A DNA stretch of 10,634 nucleotides from JBFLVQ01 sp040758525 (GCA_040758525.1 JBFLVQ010000313.1:1-10634); one strand, 5' to 3'. Shown: positions 1-7,088, counted from the first letter of the stretch. Program-made: numbers and translations. The notes: generated by a model not told the origin, from the sequence alone.

Positions 1-2892
1 AAATGGATAACCATTTGCAACCAACCAGAAGTTAAGCAGATTATCCCGGAATGGACTGTTTATTGCTTCTTTCTGTCCACCTGGAATAGCATTGATAGCT
101 TCAATAGCACCTGGCTTTAGTACTACAGTAAGCCGTTGGCTAGGACCGCCAAAGAACATAAAATCATCGACAGCACGACCACGTACACTATGGCTAGAAG
201 CATTAGGAACTTCAAAACCACCATCACGCGGCAGACCTAACAGACCTGGGAAAGGTGCTCGGAAATTGCTCTTATCCGAAGGAATACTAAACTCTGAGGT
301 GATTCCTAGCGGATGTTCGAAAACAACACGATGCAACAAACCCCAACGATAATCACGCTGATTTGTTGACCCATTAAAAGCGGCTTGGAAGTCTGGTCCG
401 GCAAGCACGTCTAGAGCCTGACGCAAGCTTTGTAAGAGGATAAAATCACGTCTTGTTTCTGGCGTAGCATCAGACAGACTAGCTACCGCAAAAAAGTCTA
501 TACCAGATGCTCCCACCCCCTTACCTGTAGAGAAGTTCTCTAACAGATTACGCAGTGCCGCTAAAACAATCTGACTTCTCGGCACAGTTGTTAATTGACG
601 CGCCATCAAAGTCTTGTCGATAGTATTTTGTACTACCTGCGAGCGCCAAAGCGAATAGATCGTTGTTGATACACTGTTATTGATCTGAGCTTCGCTAGGT
701 TCGCTTTGATTAAAAGGAACAAAAGAATCAAAACCTACGCGTAGCCCTGTAGGAGTAGTGAAATCCCAAGTAGCAAAACGGTCCATTGCTTCACGCACAC
801 CTGCATCCATTGCTAAGGCAGTTAATTGAGGTGGCGCATCAGGCTTCTGTGCATTCTCAAAAGCCTGACGGATAAATGGCATAAAGACTTCAGCATCGCG
901 CATCTGCACACTGGCCTGGAAGCGTCTTGCCTGTTCAGTAGTGATCTTACCGCCATTTCTGATTGCCTGTTCGATGTCAAGCTTTATTCGTGCTGCACGT
1001 ATACCATTGGCATATCCGGCTGATAAATAGTAGATACCACCATTAGCACGTTTCTTTTCCAAAGGCCGATTATTGGCGGTAGTGCCAGCTGGATCATTAT
1101 TGGCCGAGACGATAAATCCTCGTGTAGGATTAATCACTTGTGGCATCTCTTGAGCAGGTAGGATCTCGGTAGGCAAAGACTGATTGGGTTGACGATTACG
1201 TATAGTCTGCCATTCATTACCACCACGACCATCGCGTATAAAGAATGGCGGCGCACCATTGACTTTACCTGCCTCTAGATCTTCACGTAGTGGTATCTCT
1301 CCACTAGTAAAAGAAGCAATATCACCTTTACTGGTAACAACACAGAAATGTTGTGCGCCAAAATCAAAAAATCGTAATGCGTTCTGAAAATCCTGAACCG
1401 TCTTTGCGCGATCAAAATCTAGGAAAGTCTCTAGTTCTAAGGTTGGTCCAAACCCTGTGAATTGAACGCTGAGAGCGGCTCTAGCATTGAGATCTACCGC
1501 TATAATTGGTCCATTATTACGACGTGGTACACTAGGAAATCTTGCTGGAATTGAAGCATTGGGTGGTACAACTACAATATTATCGTTCTTATCGGGAGTA
1601 ACTTGATTGACCCGAAAAGTCTCGTCCCGGAACATAACCTGTTCACGCTTGCCATTATTGACAATAAAAAGCGCACCAAACTCTGCGGCAATCTCTTCTT
1701 GATAGACATCGGTAACATCAAAACCTGCAGTTGTTGCACCCCAAGCAATATCATCATTATGACCTAGTACAACTCCAGGAGCGCCGGGAAAACTGACGCC
1801 TATCACATTGAGTAAGGTCTTGTTCTTTTTGCTTACATTAAGTTGTACTTGATACCAAACTGGTGCAGTAGATAAGGAGAGATGTGGGTCACTGGCCATT
1901 AAAGGCACACCAGATTGAGTGTGCTGGCCACCCAAGACAAACCAGTTACTCCCCTTAAATCCCTCTTCAGAATTGATGGTATGTGCAAGAAAAGGAATTT
2001 TACTGAGCCGCTCAACAAATTCCTTTGCCATCTGCATTGTTTCCGGTTTGATGGTATTCGATAAATTCTTGCTCCAACGTCGCATCGCTGTGTAATTGAG
2101 ATCTTTTTGCGACTGCTTTACTGAAGTGTCAACAGTGGGTTGCTGACCCAAAGCATCTGGTATGCTAAAAGCAGGTTCGAAAGGAGCACTACGAAAGAGA
2201 TCATTAAAGAAGAGTGCTGTGCCATCAAACCCTTGAGCTTTGCCAGCCGCTTCATAGGTTCGTAATGCCATTGTATTAGATATATCGCTTACATCAAAAG
2301 AGAGGCTAAGGGCAATTGCCTTGCCAACATTAATTGAATCGACCTCTTTCCACATACGCTTTTGGGTAAGCTTTAATGCCTGATATTCGGCTGGCAAAGG
2401 ATTATTGGCTAAGTAAGAATTTACCCCTTTGGTATAAGCCTTGAGTAAACGGCGTGTTTCTGGCCGCAGCATTGAAAAGGCAGTTTGACTAGCTCTTGTT
2501 ATTCCCAGTCCACGCAATTGGATATCACTATTAAGATTGATGTTGTCTTCGCCTGCCCCCAACAGTTCAGCAGACGTGCCTTCAATGGTGCGGCGTGTTA
2601 CATCCATCTGGAAGAAGCGATCCCGAGCATGCAGAAAACCCTGCATAAATACGGCATCCTCCATACGTTTGGCAAAGATATGGGGAATGCCAAATTGATC
2701 CTCTATGACATCGACTTTTGCCAATAGATCAGGTAGTTGCACTGGCGTAATCTCTGTGCTGTTAGTAGCAGCACTTACGGATCGAGTTATCCCTGAATAG
2801 TGTGTCGAACGCCAACTTAACTCGATCGGAAGAATCAACTGAATTGAAATAACCCCTAATAGAATTAGTTGAAAGGGTGACCGAATTCTCAT
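1..2892 (-). CDS. Penicillin acylase family protein (Ntn hydrolase, peptidase S45), C-terminus cut by window edge
   Basis: The minus strand is open from an ATG at 2892 for exactly 964 codons to base 1, with no stop, so the 3' end lies outside the window. The N-terminus (MRIR, then a hydrophobic stretch to about residue 23) looks like a signal peptide or anchor, so the enzyme is probably periplasmic. An acylase alpha-chain signature follows (GIPHIFAK, then HARDRFFQMD, then an RR pair). The family's autocatalytic cleavage site fits at G-Ser315, reading SNWFVLGG, and is followed by ASDPHL. The usual form is SN-x-W-V-V, so Trp sits at position 3 and Phe at position 4 here. SANNDPAG at about 596-603 carries the conserved Asn (598) expected to form the oxyanion hole. 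Late motifs (FGGPSQRL, then FWLVANGYPF) suggest only a short tail is missing. The family hydrolyses amide bonds of penicillins, acyl-homoserine lactones or other acyl amides; the substrate cannot be told from sequence. AGGA (2904-2901) lies 8 bases before the ATG. Family assignment is secure; specificity is not. Confidence 0.93.
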   Translation of the reverse strand, partial: MRIRSPFQLILLGVISIQLILPIELSWRSTHYSGITRSVSAATNSTEITPVQLPDLLAKVDVIEDQFGIPHIFAKRMEDAVFMQGFLHARDRFFQMDVTRRTIEGTSAELLGAGEDNINLNSDIQLRGLGITRASQTAFSMLRPETRRLLKAYTKGVNSYLANNPLPAEYQALKLTQKRMWKEVDSINVGKAIALSLSFDVSDISNTMALRTYEAAGKAQGFDGTALFFNDLFRSAPFEPAFSIPDALGQQPTVDTSVKQSQKDLNYTAMRRWSKNLSNTIKPETMQMAKEFVERLSKIPFLAHTINSEEGFKGSNWFVLGGQHTQSGVPLMASDPHLSLSTAPVWYQVQLNVSKKNKTLLNVIGVSFPGAPGVVLGHNDDIAWGATTAGFDVTDVYQEEIAAEFGALFIVNNGKREQVMFRDETFRVNQVTPDKNDNIVVVPPNASIPARFPSVPRRNNGPIIAVDLNARAALSVQFTGFGPTLELETFLDFDRAKTVQDFQNALRFFDFGAQHFCVVTSKGDIASFTSGEIPLREDLEAGKVNGAPPFFIRDGRGGNEWQTIRNRQPNQSLPTEILPAQEMPQVINPTRGFIVSANNDPAGTTANNRPLEKKRANGGIYYLSAGYANGIRAARIKLDIEQAIRNGGKITTEQARRFQASVQMRDAEVFMPFIRQAFENAQKPDAPPQLTALAMDAGVREAMDRFATWDFTTPTGLRVGFDSFVPFNQSEPSEAQINNSVSTTIYSLWRSQVVQNTIDKTLMARQLTTVPRSQIVLAALRNLLENFSTGKGVGASGIDFFAVASLSDATPETRRDFILLQSLRQALDVLAGPDFQAAFNGSTNQRDYRWGLLHRVVFEHPLGITSEFSIPSDKSNFRAPFPGLLGLPRDGGFEVPNASSHSVRGRAVDDFMFFGGPSQRLTVVLKPGAIEAINAIPGGQKEAINSPFRDNLLNFWLVANGYPF

Positions 2893-3150
2893 AATGCACG
2901 TCCTATATTCAGTATTTTAATGGTTATACTATATAAAGATAATATACTACTCAAGATGTTTATCCCTATTTTCCACAATGGAACAATCGGCCAGCGAAAT
3001 GGTTAGGGAAGGTTATGGTAGCAGATTTAAGAATGGGCAGGGTGAAGATTGATCAGTAGTGATCTGCTGCCGCCCTAGACATACACTTAGACTTGTAAGC
3101 GAGAACAGCCCGCCAACATTGAGGAGATCGCAAGCGTGCAGAAAGCATAG
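2893..3150. other. Intergenic region between mglA and the acylase gene
   Basis: This spacer of 258 bases lies downstream of mglA and upstream of the acylase gene, both on the minus strand. It holds the candidate acylase promoter and a small perfect dyad (GATCA-GTAG-TGATC, about 3049-3062). I found no GC-rich stem followed by a T-run, so no convincing intrinsic terminator after mglA, and no plausible small gene. Read-through from mglA into the acylase gene therefore cannot be excluded. Confidence 0.5.
2926..2954 (-). promoter_or_regulatory. Candidate sigma70-type promoter for the acylase gene
   Basis: Reading the minus strand, TTGAGT (2954-2949) is separated by 17 bases from TAGTAT (2931-2926), about 34 bases before the acylase ATG. 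The region is strongly AT-rich. On the plus strand, TATACTA occurs twice 18 bases apart (2925-2931 and 2943-2949), covering the -10 and abutting the -35. A short dyad TTCCA-CAA-TGGAA (2971-2983) lies just upstream. This is pattern matching by eye in an organism whose promoter consensus is unknown. Confidence 0.35.
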
Positions 3151-3744
3151 CTATCCGCCGCTTCCCTTCTTCAGCTCGACCAGCACTTGCTTGGCAACCG
3201 CCTTAAGTGTGTCGAATACGCCTATGCCTTTGTAAGCGACCGCTTCAAAGACTGGTTCGCCCTTACGCATCAGCTCCTTCTTTAATTCATCATTAGACAC
3301 GATATTGGGTAGATCGCGTTTATTGAGCTGTAATACATAAGGTATCTTCATCAAATCGTATCCTTGTGCCTTGAGATTATTCTCAAGGTTCCAGAGCGAC
3401 TCGATGTTGGCGTCCATACGCTCTACTTGGCTGTCGGCGACGAAAACTACACCATCAACCCCTTTTAGGATTAGCTTACGTGAGGCGTCATAAAAGACCT
3501 GGCCTGGCACAGTATAAAGATGGAAGCGGGTCTTAAATCCACGTACCGTACCTAGTTCCAGCGGGAGAAAGTCAAAAAAGAGCGTACGGTCGGTCTCGGT
3601 CGCCAGACTGATCAGCTTACCTTTGGCTTGGGGTGCAGTGGTATCATAGATATACTGCAGATTGGTGGTTTTACCGCCCAACCCCGGACCATAGTAGACG
3701 ATCTTACAATTAATTTCGCGGGAAGCGTAGTTTATAAATGTCAA
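3151..3744 (-). CDS. mglA: MglA, Ras-like small GTPase of cell polarity and motility
   Basis: A 197-residue protein nearly colinear with Myxococcus MglA. In the cytoplasm, MglA-GTP collects at the leading pole and recruits effectors for gliding or type IV pilus motility. The P-loop is at 19-27 (GPGLGGKTT). Arg53, the residue MglA uses as its own arginine finger, is present in ETDRTLFF. Switch II reads TVPGQ (78-82), with the MglA-type Thr78 in place of the usual Ras Asp and with catalytic Gln82. The base-specificity motif is NKRD (141-144), and the end is the typical lysine-rich LKKG. All key residues are intact, so it should bind and hydrolyse GTP. The start is a TTG at 3744: the resulting TFINYASREINCKIVYYGPG aligns with the family's MSFINY start, and AAGGG lies 9 bases upstream. 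It follows mglB by 57 bases on the same strand, so the two probably form one transcript. Confidence 0.96.
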   Translation of the reverse strand: MTFINYASREINCKIVYYGPGLGGKTTNLQYIYDTTAPQAKGKLISLATETDRTLFFDFLPLELGTVRGFKTRFHLYTVPGQVFYDASRKLILKGVDGVVFVADSQVERMDANIESLWNLENNLKAQGYDLMKIPYVLQLNKRDLPNIVSNDELKKELMRKGEPVFEAVAYKGIGVFDTLKAVAKQVLVELKKGSGG

Positions 3745-3758
3745 GGCTAGAAACCCTT
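3745..3758 (-). promoter_or_regulatory. Ribosome binding site supporting the TTG start of mglA
   Basis: On the minus strand, AAGGG (3758-3754) stands 9 bases before a TTG codon at 3744-3742. No ATG is available at the family-conserved N-terminus, so this site and homology together fix the start. Confidence 0.6.
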
Positions 3759-3801
3759 ACTCTGTATTTTTGTTAATCGAACAATCGGGATATTGCGCAT
3801 T

Positions 3802-4299
3802 CTACTCACGAAAAAGATTGTCAATATCCTCATCAGTAATTTCGGCAAAGGGCGATTCCAGATCGGCGCCCCGCTCTTTTTCTGCTTCAATTTTACGCAC
3901 AATAGAATCGAAAACATCCGTCAGTTCGTTAGAAGCACGTTTTACACGCAGGCGTACCAGTCCCAGGCTGGAACGTTCATCAAAGATAACTACCAGAATA
4001 ACACGTTGCGCGACAATAGAGATGTGAATATTATCCCGCTCACCTTCATGTGAGAGTACAGGAAACTCTTTCTCTCCAATTAATCGTGCTAGTCCATCTG
4101 TCGCTGCGACATTGCCTGCTGTCAATGATGCGAGCGAAGTAGTATCGATATTTCCGATCTCTCCGTGTGAAGCGATCTGCTGACCATTCTTATCGACGAG
4201 GAAGACCATCTTGGCATTAGCGTCATCACAGAGCTTGGCAATGATCGTTTTGATCTGCTGATACTCTTCCTCATACATTACCATTGCGGCATTGGACAT
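3802..4299 (-). CDS. mglB: MglB, roadblock/LC7 GTPase-activating protein for MglA
   Basis: A 165-residue roadblock/LC7-family protein. As a dimer, MglB stimulates GTP hydrolysis by MglA and keeps MglA-GTP away from the lagging pole. The match to Myxococcus MglB (about 159 residues) runs end to end: MYEEEYQQIK near the N-terminus, DANAKMVFLVDKNGQ at about 26-40, the very conserved IDTTSLASLTAGNVAA at about 51-66, and ILVVIFDERSSLGLVRLRVK at about 100-119. The C-terminal SPFAEITDEDIDNLF is the helical tail that contacts MglA in characterised homologues and affects nucleotide exchange. The ATG at 4299 has GAGG 10 bases upstream. Met6 and Met8 are possible alternative starts, but the upstream one has the better spacing. 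mglB lies upstream of mglA as in Myxococcus. The divergent neighbour across a 383-base spacer is an unrelated membrane protein. Confidence 0.96.
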   Translation of the reverse strand: MSNAAMVMYEEEYQQIKTIIAKLCDDANAKMVFLVDKNGQQIASHGEIGNIDTTSLASLTAGNVAATDGLARLIGEKEFPVLSHEGERDNIHISIVAQRVILVVIFDERSSLGLVRLRVKRASNELTDVFDSIVRKIEAEKERGADLESPFAEITDEDIDNLFRE

Positions 4300-4544
4300 T
4301 TTACTTTAACCTCAAAAAAGAAGTGGCAGATAGCCTCCTGATGGTACGCATCCTGATAAACTTCTCACCCTTAATACTAGGGACTTACTCGGAAAGTCTA
4401 TTAACACTGCCAAGCTGTAGAGCCATTTAACGTTTTTCTCAAGGTGACCCGAATATATAACATACGCCTACGGACTCTTTCAAGCCTTTTCTCTACAGGT
4501 AGATCACACTTACACTTCCCCAGTGCCTAACTGGTCTAAAAGGC

Positions 4545-4573
4545 TAGTCTCTCAAGAAGGCTCAGTATATAAT
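4545..4573 (+). promoter_or_regulatory. Candidate promoter for the helical membrane protein gene
   Basis: A consensus -10 hexamer TATAAT lies at 4568-4573. The hexamer 17 bases upstream (TAGTCT, 4545-4550) is a poor -35 match. Transcription would start near 4580, giving a leader of about 100 bases. Confidence 0.4.
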
Positions 4574-4640
4574 ATTAGCACCGTGTTTGCGAAGGAATGG
4601 TAGAAACTTCGCCCTCTGTCATCACGTATCCCTATTTTAA

Positions 4641-4664
4641 GAGCTTGCTGCTGAGCTTGCAAGC
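4641..4664 (+). promoter_or_regulatory. Leader hairpin and direct repeat before the helical membrane protein gene
   Basis: GAGCTTGC occurs twice (4641-4648 and 4653-4660). GCTTGC (4643-4648) can pair with GCAAGC (4659-4664) around a 10-base loop. The second copy also forms the self-palindrome GCTTGCAAGC (4655-4664), so the two structures exclude each other. The element ends 7 bases before the ribosome site. The pairing is seen in the sequence; a regulatory role is inference. Confidence 0.3.
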
Positions 4665-4671
4665 CCCATTC

Positions 4672-4682
4672 AGGAGAGAACG
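4672..4682 (+). promoter_or_regulatory. Strong Shine-Dalgarno site fixing the start at 4683
   Basis: AGGAG at 4672-4676 is followed by 6 bases and the ATG at 4683. This is the best ribosome site in the window and makes the start assignment firm. Confidence 0.75.
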
Positions 4683-5723
4683 ATGGCTTACATAGATAAA
4701 ATCGACGAGTGGCGCCGCAAGGCACAGGAGAAAGCAAAAGAGAAAGCTAAGGAACTCGATGAGAAATTCAAGCTCAAAGAGAAGCTCGATGAGGGATTAA
4801 AAGCCGCAGAGACTGCAGTTCGACGTGGCGCAGAGACAGTCGGGGATGCTGCACGTGCTGGCGTAGATGCCGTCTCAGCAGGCGCACAAGCTGCCCAAGA
4901 TGAAATTTCCCGCCTTAATGAAGAACATAAGATCAAAGATAATATTAAAGATAACTTGAAGCGAGCAGGAGATAAGGCAGAAAGCACAATTCGTAGTGGC
5001 AAACAAGCTGCCGAAGATGCTTTCAAAAGCGGCAGTGCCAAAGCCAGCTCAGTAGCCAGTGATCTAGGTGATAAGGTGCGTGATTATTATGAAAAGGCCA
5101 GCGATGCTTATAGTTTTAGTCAAGCTGCGACACGCGCCGGAGCAGGTCTACGCGATACCCTAAGATCGACAATTGAATGGGCAAAAACTAATCCTGGTAA
5201 AGCAACCCTGGTAACAGTATCAATTGCTGCTGGCACAGTGCTCGGTGCAGTCTTTCCTAAACTCGATATGATAATTATCGGTCGTGAAGGTCACTGGTTC
5301 TTCCGCTCTGCTCTGCTTGCTTATGGCAGCCGTAAACTCTCGGAAAAGTATTTAGAATATCTTAAACGACAAGAACAATTGATTGAAGGTGGGCAGCTTA
5401 ATGAAGCTGAGCGACAACGTATAGAGTTTCAGCGTGCTGCTGCCAAATATGTTGGTGCACCACTGTTAGGAACTTTCCATATTGCTGCAGGAGTGGCAAT
5501 GTGGGCAGAGATCTTTTCACCTAGAAGAATTGTCGGTTTCCCCATCGATATAATCTTGGGTGGTAATCCTGCTCTAGAGACTGTTTGGCTATTTGCTAAC
5601 GGTCTTATCTGTATCCATAATGGTTATGAGTTTATTATGATGGCAGTGGCAGATGAAGAACAGGTACAACGTGTTGTAAAAGAGATCAAAGGGCTTTTAC
5701 CAGCAAACTTAGGGGCAGCTTAA
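4683..5723 (+). CDS. Unrecognised protein: charged amphipathic-helix N-half with internal duplication, membrane-associated C-half
   Basis: I do not recognise this 346-residue protein. Residues 1-165 are rich in Ala, Lys, Glu and Asp with almost no Pro, like the long amphipathic helices of YtxH-like, apolipoprotein-like or LEA proteins. Residues 31-60 and 88-117 align without gaps at an offset of 57, with nine identities (K32, L35, A42, E43, R47, G49, D55, A56, G60) and many conservative changes, so an internal duplication is likely. The C-half has hydrophobic segments at about 174-199, 258-278 and 301-322, separated by a charged helix (218-250). There is no N-terminal signal peptide, so the helical half is probably cytoplasmic and lies on or against the inner membrane. 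It is the only plus-strand gene, divergent from mglB and nearly touching the convergent AlbA_2 gene (10-base gap). A role in membrane organisation or stress protection is only a guess. Confidence 0.85.
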   Translation: MAYIDKIDEWRRKAQEKAKEKAKELDEKFKLKEKLDEGLKAAETAVRRGAETVGDAARAGVDAVSAGAQAAQDEISRLNEEHKIKDNIKDNLKRAGDKAESTIRSGKQAAEDAFKSGSAKASSVASDLGDKVRDYYEKASDAYSFSQAATRAGAGLRDTLRSTIEWAKTNPGKATLVTVSIAAGTVLGAVFPKLDMIIIGREGHWFFRSALLAYGSRKLSEKYLEYLKRQEQLIEGGQLNEAERQRIEFQRAAAKYVGAPLLGTFHIAAGVAMWAEIFSPRRIVGFPIDIILGGNPALETVWLFANGLICIHNGYEFIMMAVADEEQVQRVVKEIKGLLPANLGAA

Positions 5724-5733
5724 GAGAGCCAAT

Positions 5734-7026
5734 TTAGATACCGGATAACTCGACCTTAAACTCGTCTTGCAAGATACTGATCTTGGGCTCACGCTCACAA
5801 AATTGATAGCAGGTGCGTCTGAGCATTGGTATCCCACCATTAACAATGTTCAAACCATAAGCGGTAGACTTAAAGATCGCTTTCAAGCGAGGGTTGGGCG
5901 CGGTTACCAATCCGTAAAGTTCGATACCTTTGCGGGGTAGTCCAGCAGTCTGGCAGGGATTGCTGATCTCTAGCCGTGAATCATAGATAAACAGTTTTAC
6001 TGGTTGTTCTCTAGCACAATAATCACGATGCACCAAGGCATTGGTGAGTGCCTCAAGAACTGCGACACGAGGAAAATTAGCGCGTGGATTGATCGGATCA
6101 CGAGCCTGTCGTCGAGCTGCACGTGATACTGTGGTATCCCATAGATCTACATACCTACTGATAAATGCCAGCGATCGCTCAAAAACTGTCGCGAGATTGC
6201 CACAAAATTCTACCTTCTCAATAATTGGATTATTAGTTGTCTCACCAGAAAAACGTATTGCCTGCACACGGCTACGAAAAAATAGTGTTTCAATACGACT
6301 GTTTTTGCCAAATAGTAGTAGCCCCCCTACAGTAGGTACTATCGTATCAGCATAATCGATCGCCAGTTGCATATCTTTCAAAACTGGCCCAGTAGGATAA
6401 TTACCATTACGATTGAAAAGTTCGCCCTGTAATTCACGTATGTAGGTCCATACAAACGATTCATCTAAATCCACTACATCAGCGCCAAATAACGGTATGG
6501 ATTCGTAACCGCTAGGTCGTAAACGTGCGAATAGATCGGCAATCTCACTACCACTTGCTTCACGTTTAGTTGCGCCTTCGCGAATATAATAACGATTATC
6601 AAAGCAATAATGTGGGGCTCGACGATCTTCTATTTCTAATACCAGTATACGACGACCATTATCGAAAGCTACCTTATCAATATAAGGAACAACTGGTGGG
6701 ATAATCTGAGTACGACAGATCTGGCGTAACTCTTCTTCAACCTGTTCAGGATCATCAAGCCCTTCAACACGACGATTATCATTTACGCCAAAAATAATCG
6801 CGCCACCACCCGAATTGGCTAGTGCGACAATCTCTGCAGCAATATTCTCACTATTGGTAAGCCTAACTTTAAGTTCTAAATAGGTATCTTCACCACCACG
6901 AATCAGATTGAGCATTTCCAAACGATCCAGAGTGTGATGATCGCTGGAGACAAGATGTTCATAAAAAGAACGTTCAGAGGACGGTTCACCTCGAAAACGC
7001 TGCGGCTTAAGTTTCTTTCGCCCCAT
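5734..7026 (-). CDS. AlbA_2 (Schlafen-type) and HATPase_c_4 putative ATP-binding regulator
   Basis: A 430-residue cytoplasmic protein of the COG2865-like group. The AlbA_2 domain spans about 46-170, with YLELKVRL, then IVALANSGGGAIIFGVND, then YYIREGATK. The HATPase_c_4 part spans about 230-430, with the N-box-like EALTNALVHRDY (325-336), RLEISNP (351-357) and PNPRL (378-382). Proteins of this class are usually called predicted transcriptional regulators; ligands and targets are mostly unknown. Two oddities: many relatives read SNPG after EIS, but here it is SNPCQTAGLP, and the chain stops where the ATPase domain ends, without the C-terminal winged helix common in the group. The start is the ATG at 7026: an in-frame TGA 9 bases upstream excludes a longer protein, although no Shine-Dalgarno is visible and Met38 is the next option. 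It is convergent with the plus-strand membrane protein gene, with no clear terminator in the 10-base gap. Confidence 0.9.
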   Translation of the reverse strand: MGRKKLKPQRFRGEPSSERSFYEHLVSSDHHTLDRLEMLNLIRGGEDTYLELKVRLTNSENIAAEIVALANSGGGAIIFGVNDNRRVEGLDDPEQVEEELRQICRTQIIPPVVPYIDKVAFDNGRRILVLEIEDRRAPHYCFDNRYYIREGATKREASGSEIADLFARLRPSGYESIPLFGADVVDLDESFVWTYIRELQGELFNRNGNYPTGPVLKDMQLAIDYADTIVPTVGGLLLFGKNSRIETLFFRSRVQAIRFSGETTNNPIIEKVEFCGNLATVFERSLAFISRYVDLWDTTVSRAARRQARDPINPRANFPRVAVLEALTNALVHRDYCAREQPVKLFIYDSRLEISNPCQTAGLPRKGIELYGLVTAPNPRLKAIFKSTAYGLNIVNGGIPMLRRTCYQFCEREPKISILQDEFKVELSGI

Positions 7027-7053
7027 GATTATTCATTAATTAAACTTGAGTTC

Positions 7054-7076
7054 GTTGCTAGCCTGAGCTTAGCAAC
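7054..7076 (-). promoter_or_regulatory. Inverted repeat in the leader of the AlbA_2 gene
   Basis: GTTGCTA (7054-7060) and TAGCAAC (7070-7076) are perfect 7-base arms around 9 bases. It lies between the candidate promoter and the AlbA_2 start, near the expected 5' end of the transcript. No T-run follows on the minus strand, so it is not a terminator in that direction. It could be an operator or a leader hairpin; autoregulation by the adjacent putative regulator is inference. Confidence 0.4.
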
Positions 7077-7088
7077 AATTTCCTCTTT

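Larger units (their letters stand above)
4300..4682. other. Divergent intergenic region between mglB and the helical membrane protein gene
   Basis: This spacer of 383 bases should hold promoters in both directions. On the plus strand there is a perfect TATAAT at 4568-4573 and a strong ribosome site just before 4683. On the minus strand I see -35-like TTGGCA and TTGAAA hexamers but no partner -10 with good spacing, so the mglB promoter is not located. CTGGTCT/CTAGTCT (4531-4537 and 4544-4550) is an imperfect direct repeat just upstream of the TATAAT. I saw no credible small gene or tRNA. Confidence 0.5.

Noticed and set aside
92..1757. Open frames 92-352 (+), 826-1023 (+) and 1572-1757 (-), and similar ones in 2485-2727 (+)
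   Set aside because: All lie inside the continuous acylase frame, which carries conserved family motifs throughout; they have no recognisable sequence of their own.
3049..3062. Dyad GATCA-GTAG-TGATC as terminator of mglA
   Set aside because: The stem is only 5 bases and AT-rich, lies about 90 bases past the stop, and has no T-run on the minus strand.
2981..3788. Ten-base repeat GAACAATCGG at 2981-2990 and 3779-3788, both in gaps near mglA
   Set aside because: With several hundred intergenic bases, one shared 10-mer is about what chance allows; no dyad symmetry or third copy.
3770..4053. Two overlapping plus-strand frames opposite mglB (3770-4027, 3793-4053)
   Set aside because: They are antisense to the highly conserved MglB coding sequence, lack ribosome sites and encode low-complexity Ser/Arg-rich products.
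4552..5041. Minus-strand frames 4552-4737 and 4688-5041
   Set aside because: They are antisense to the start of the plus-strand membrane protein gene, which has the TATAAT and AGGAG signals; the longer one is a Ser/Ala-rich shadow of its repeat-like coding.
5700..5740. Bidirectional terminator between the convergent genes
   Set aside because: Only 10 bases separate the stops, and I found no stem with a T-run in or beside the gap.
6041..6355. Plus-strand 104-codon frame
   Set aside because: Antisense to the HATPase part of the AlbA_2 gene, no ribosome site, no recognisable domain.
5734..7026. Schlafen-type AlbA_2 gene as part of a defence island
   Set aside because: No nuclease, methylase, toxin, integrase or other defence partner is adjacent; neighbours are housekeeping or envelope genes.
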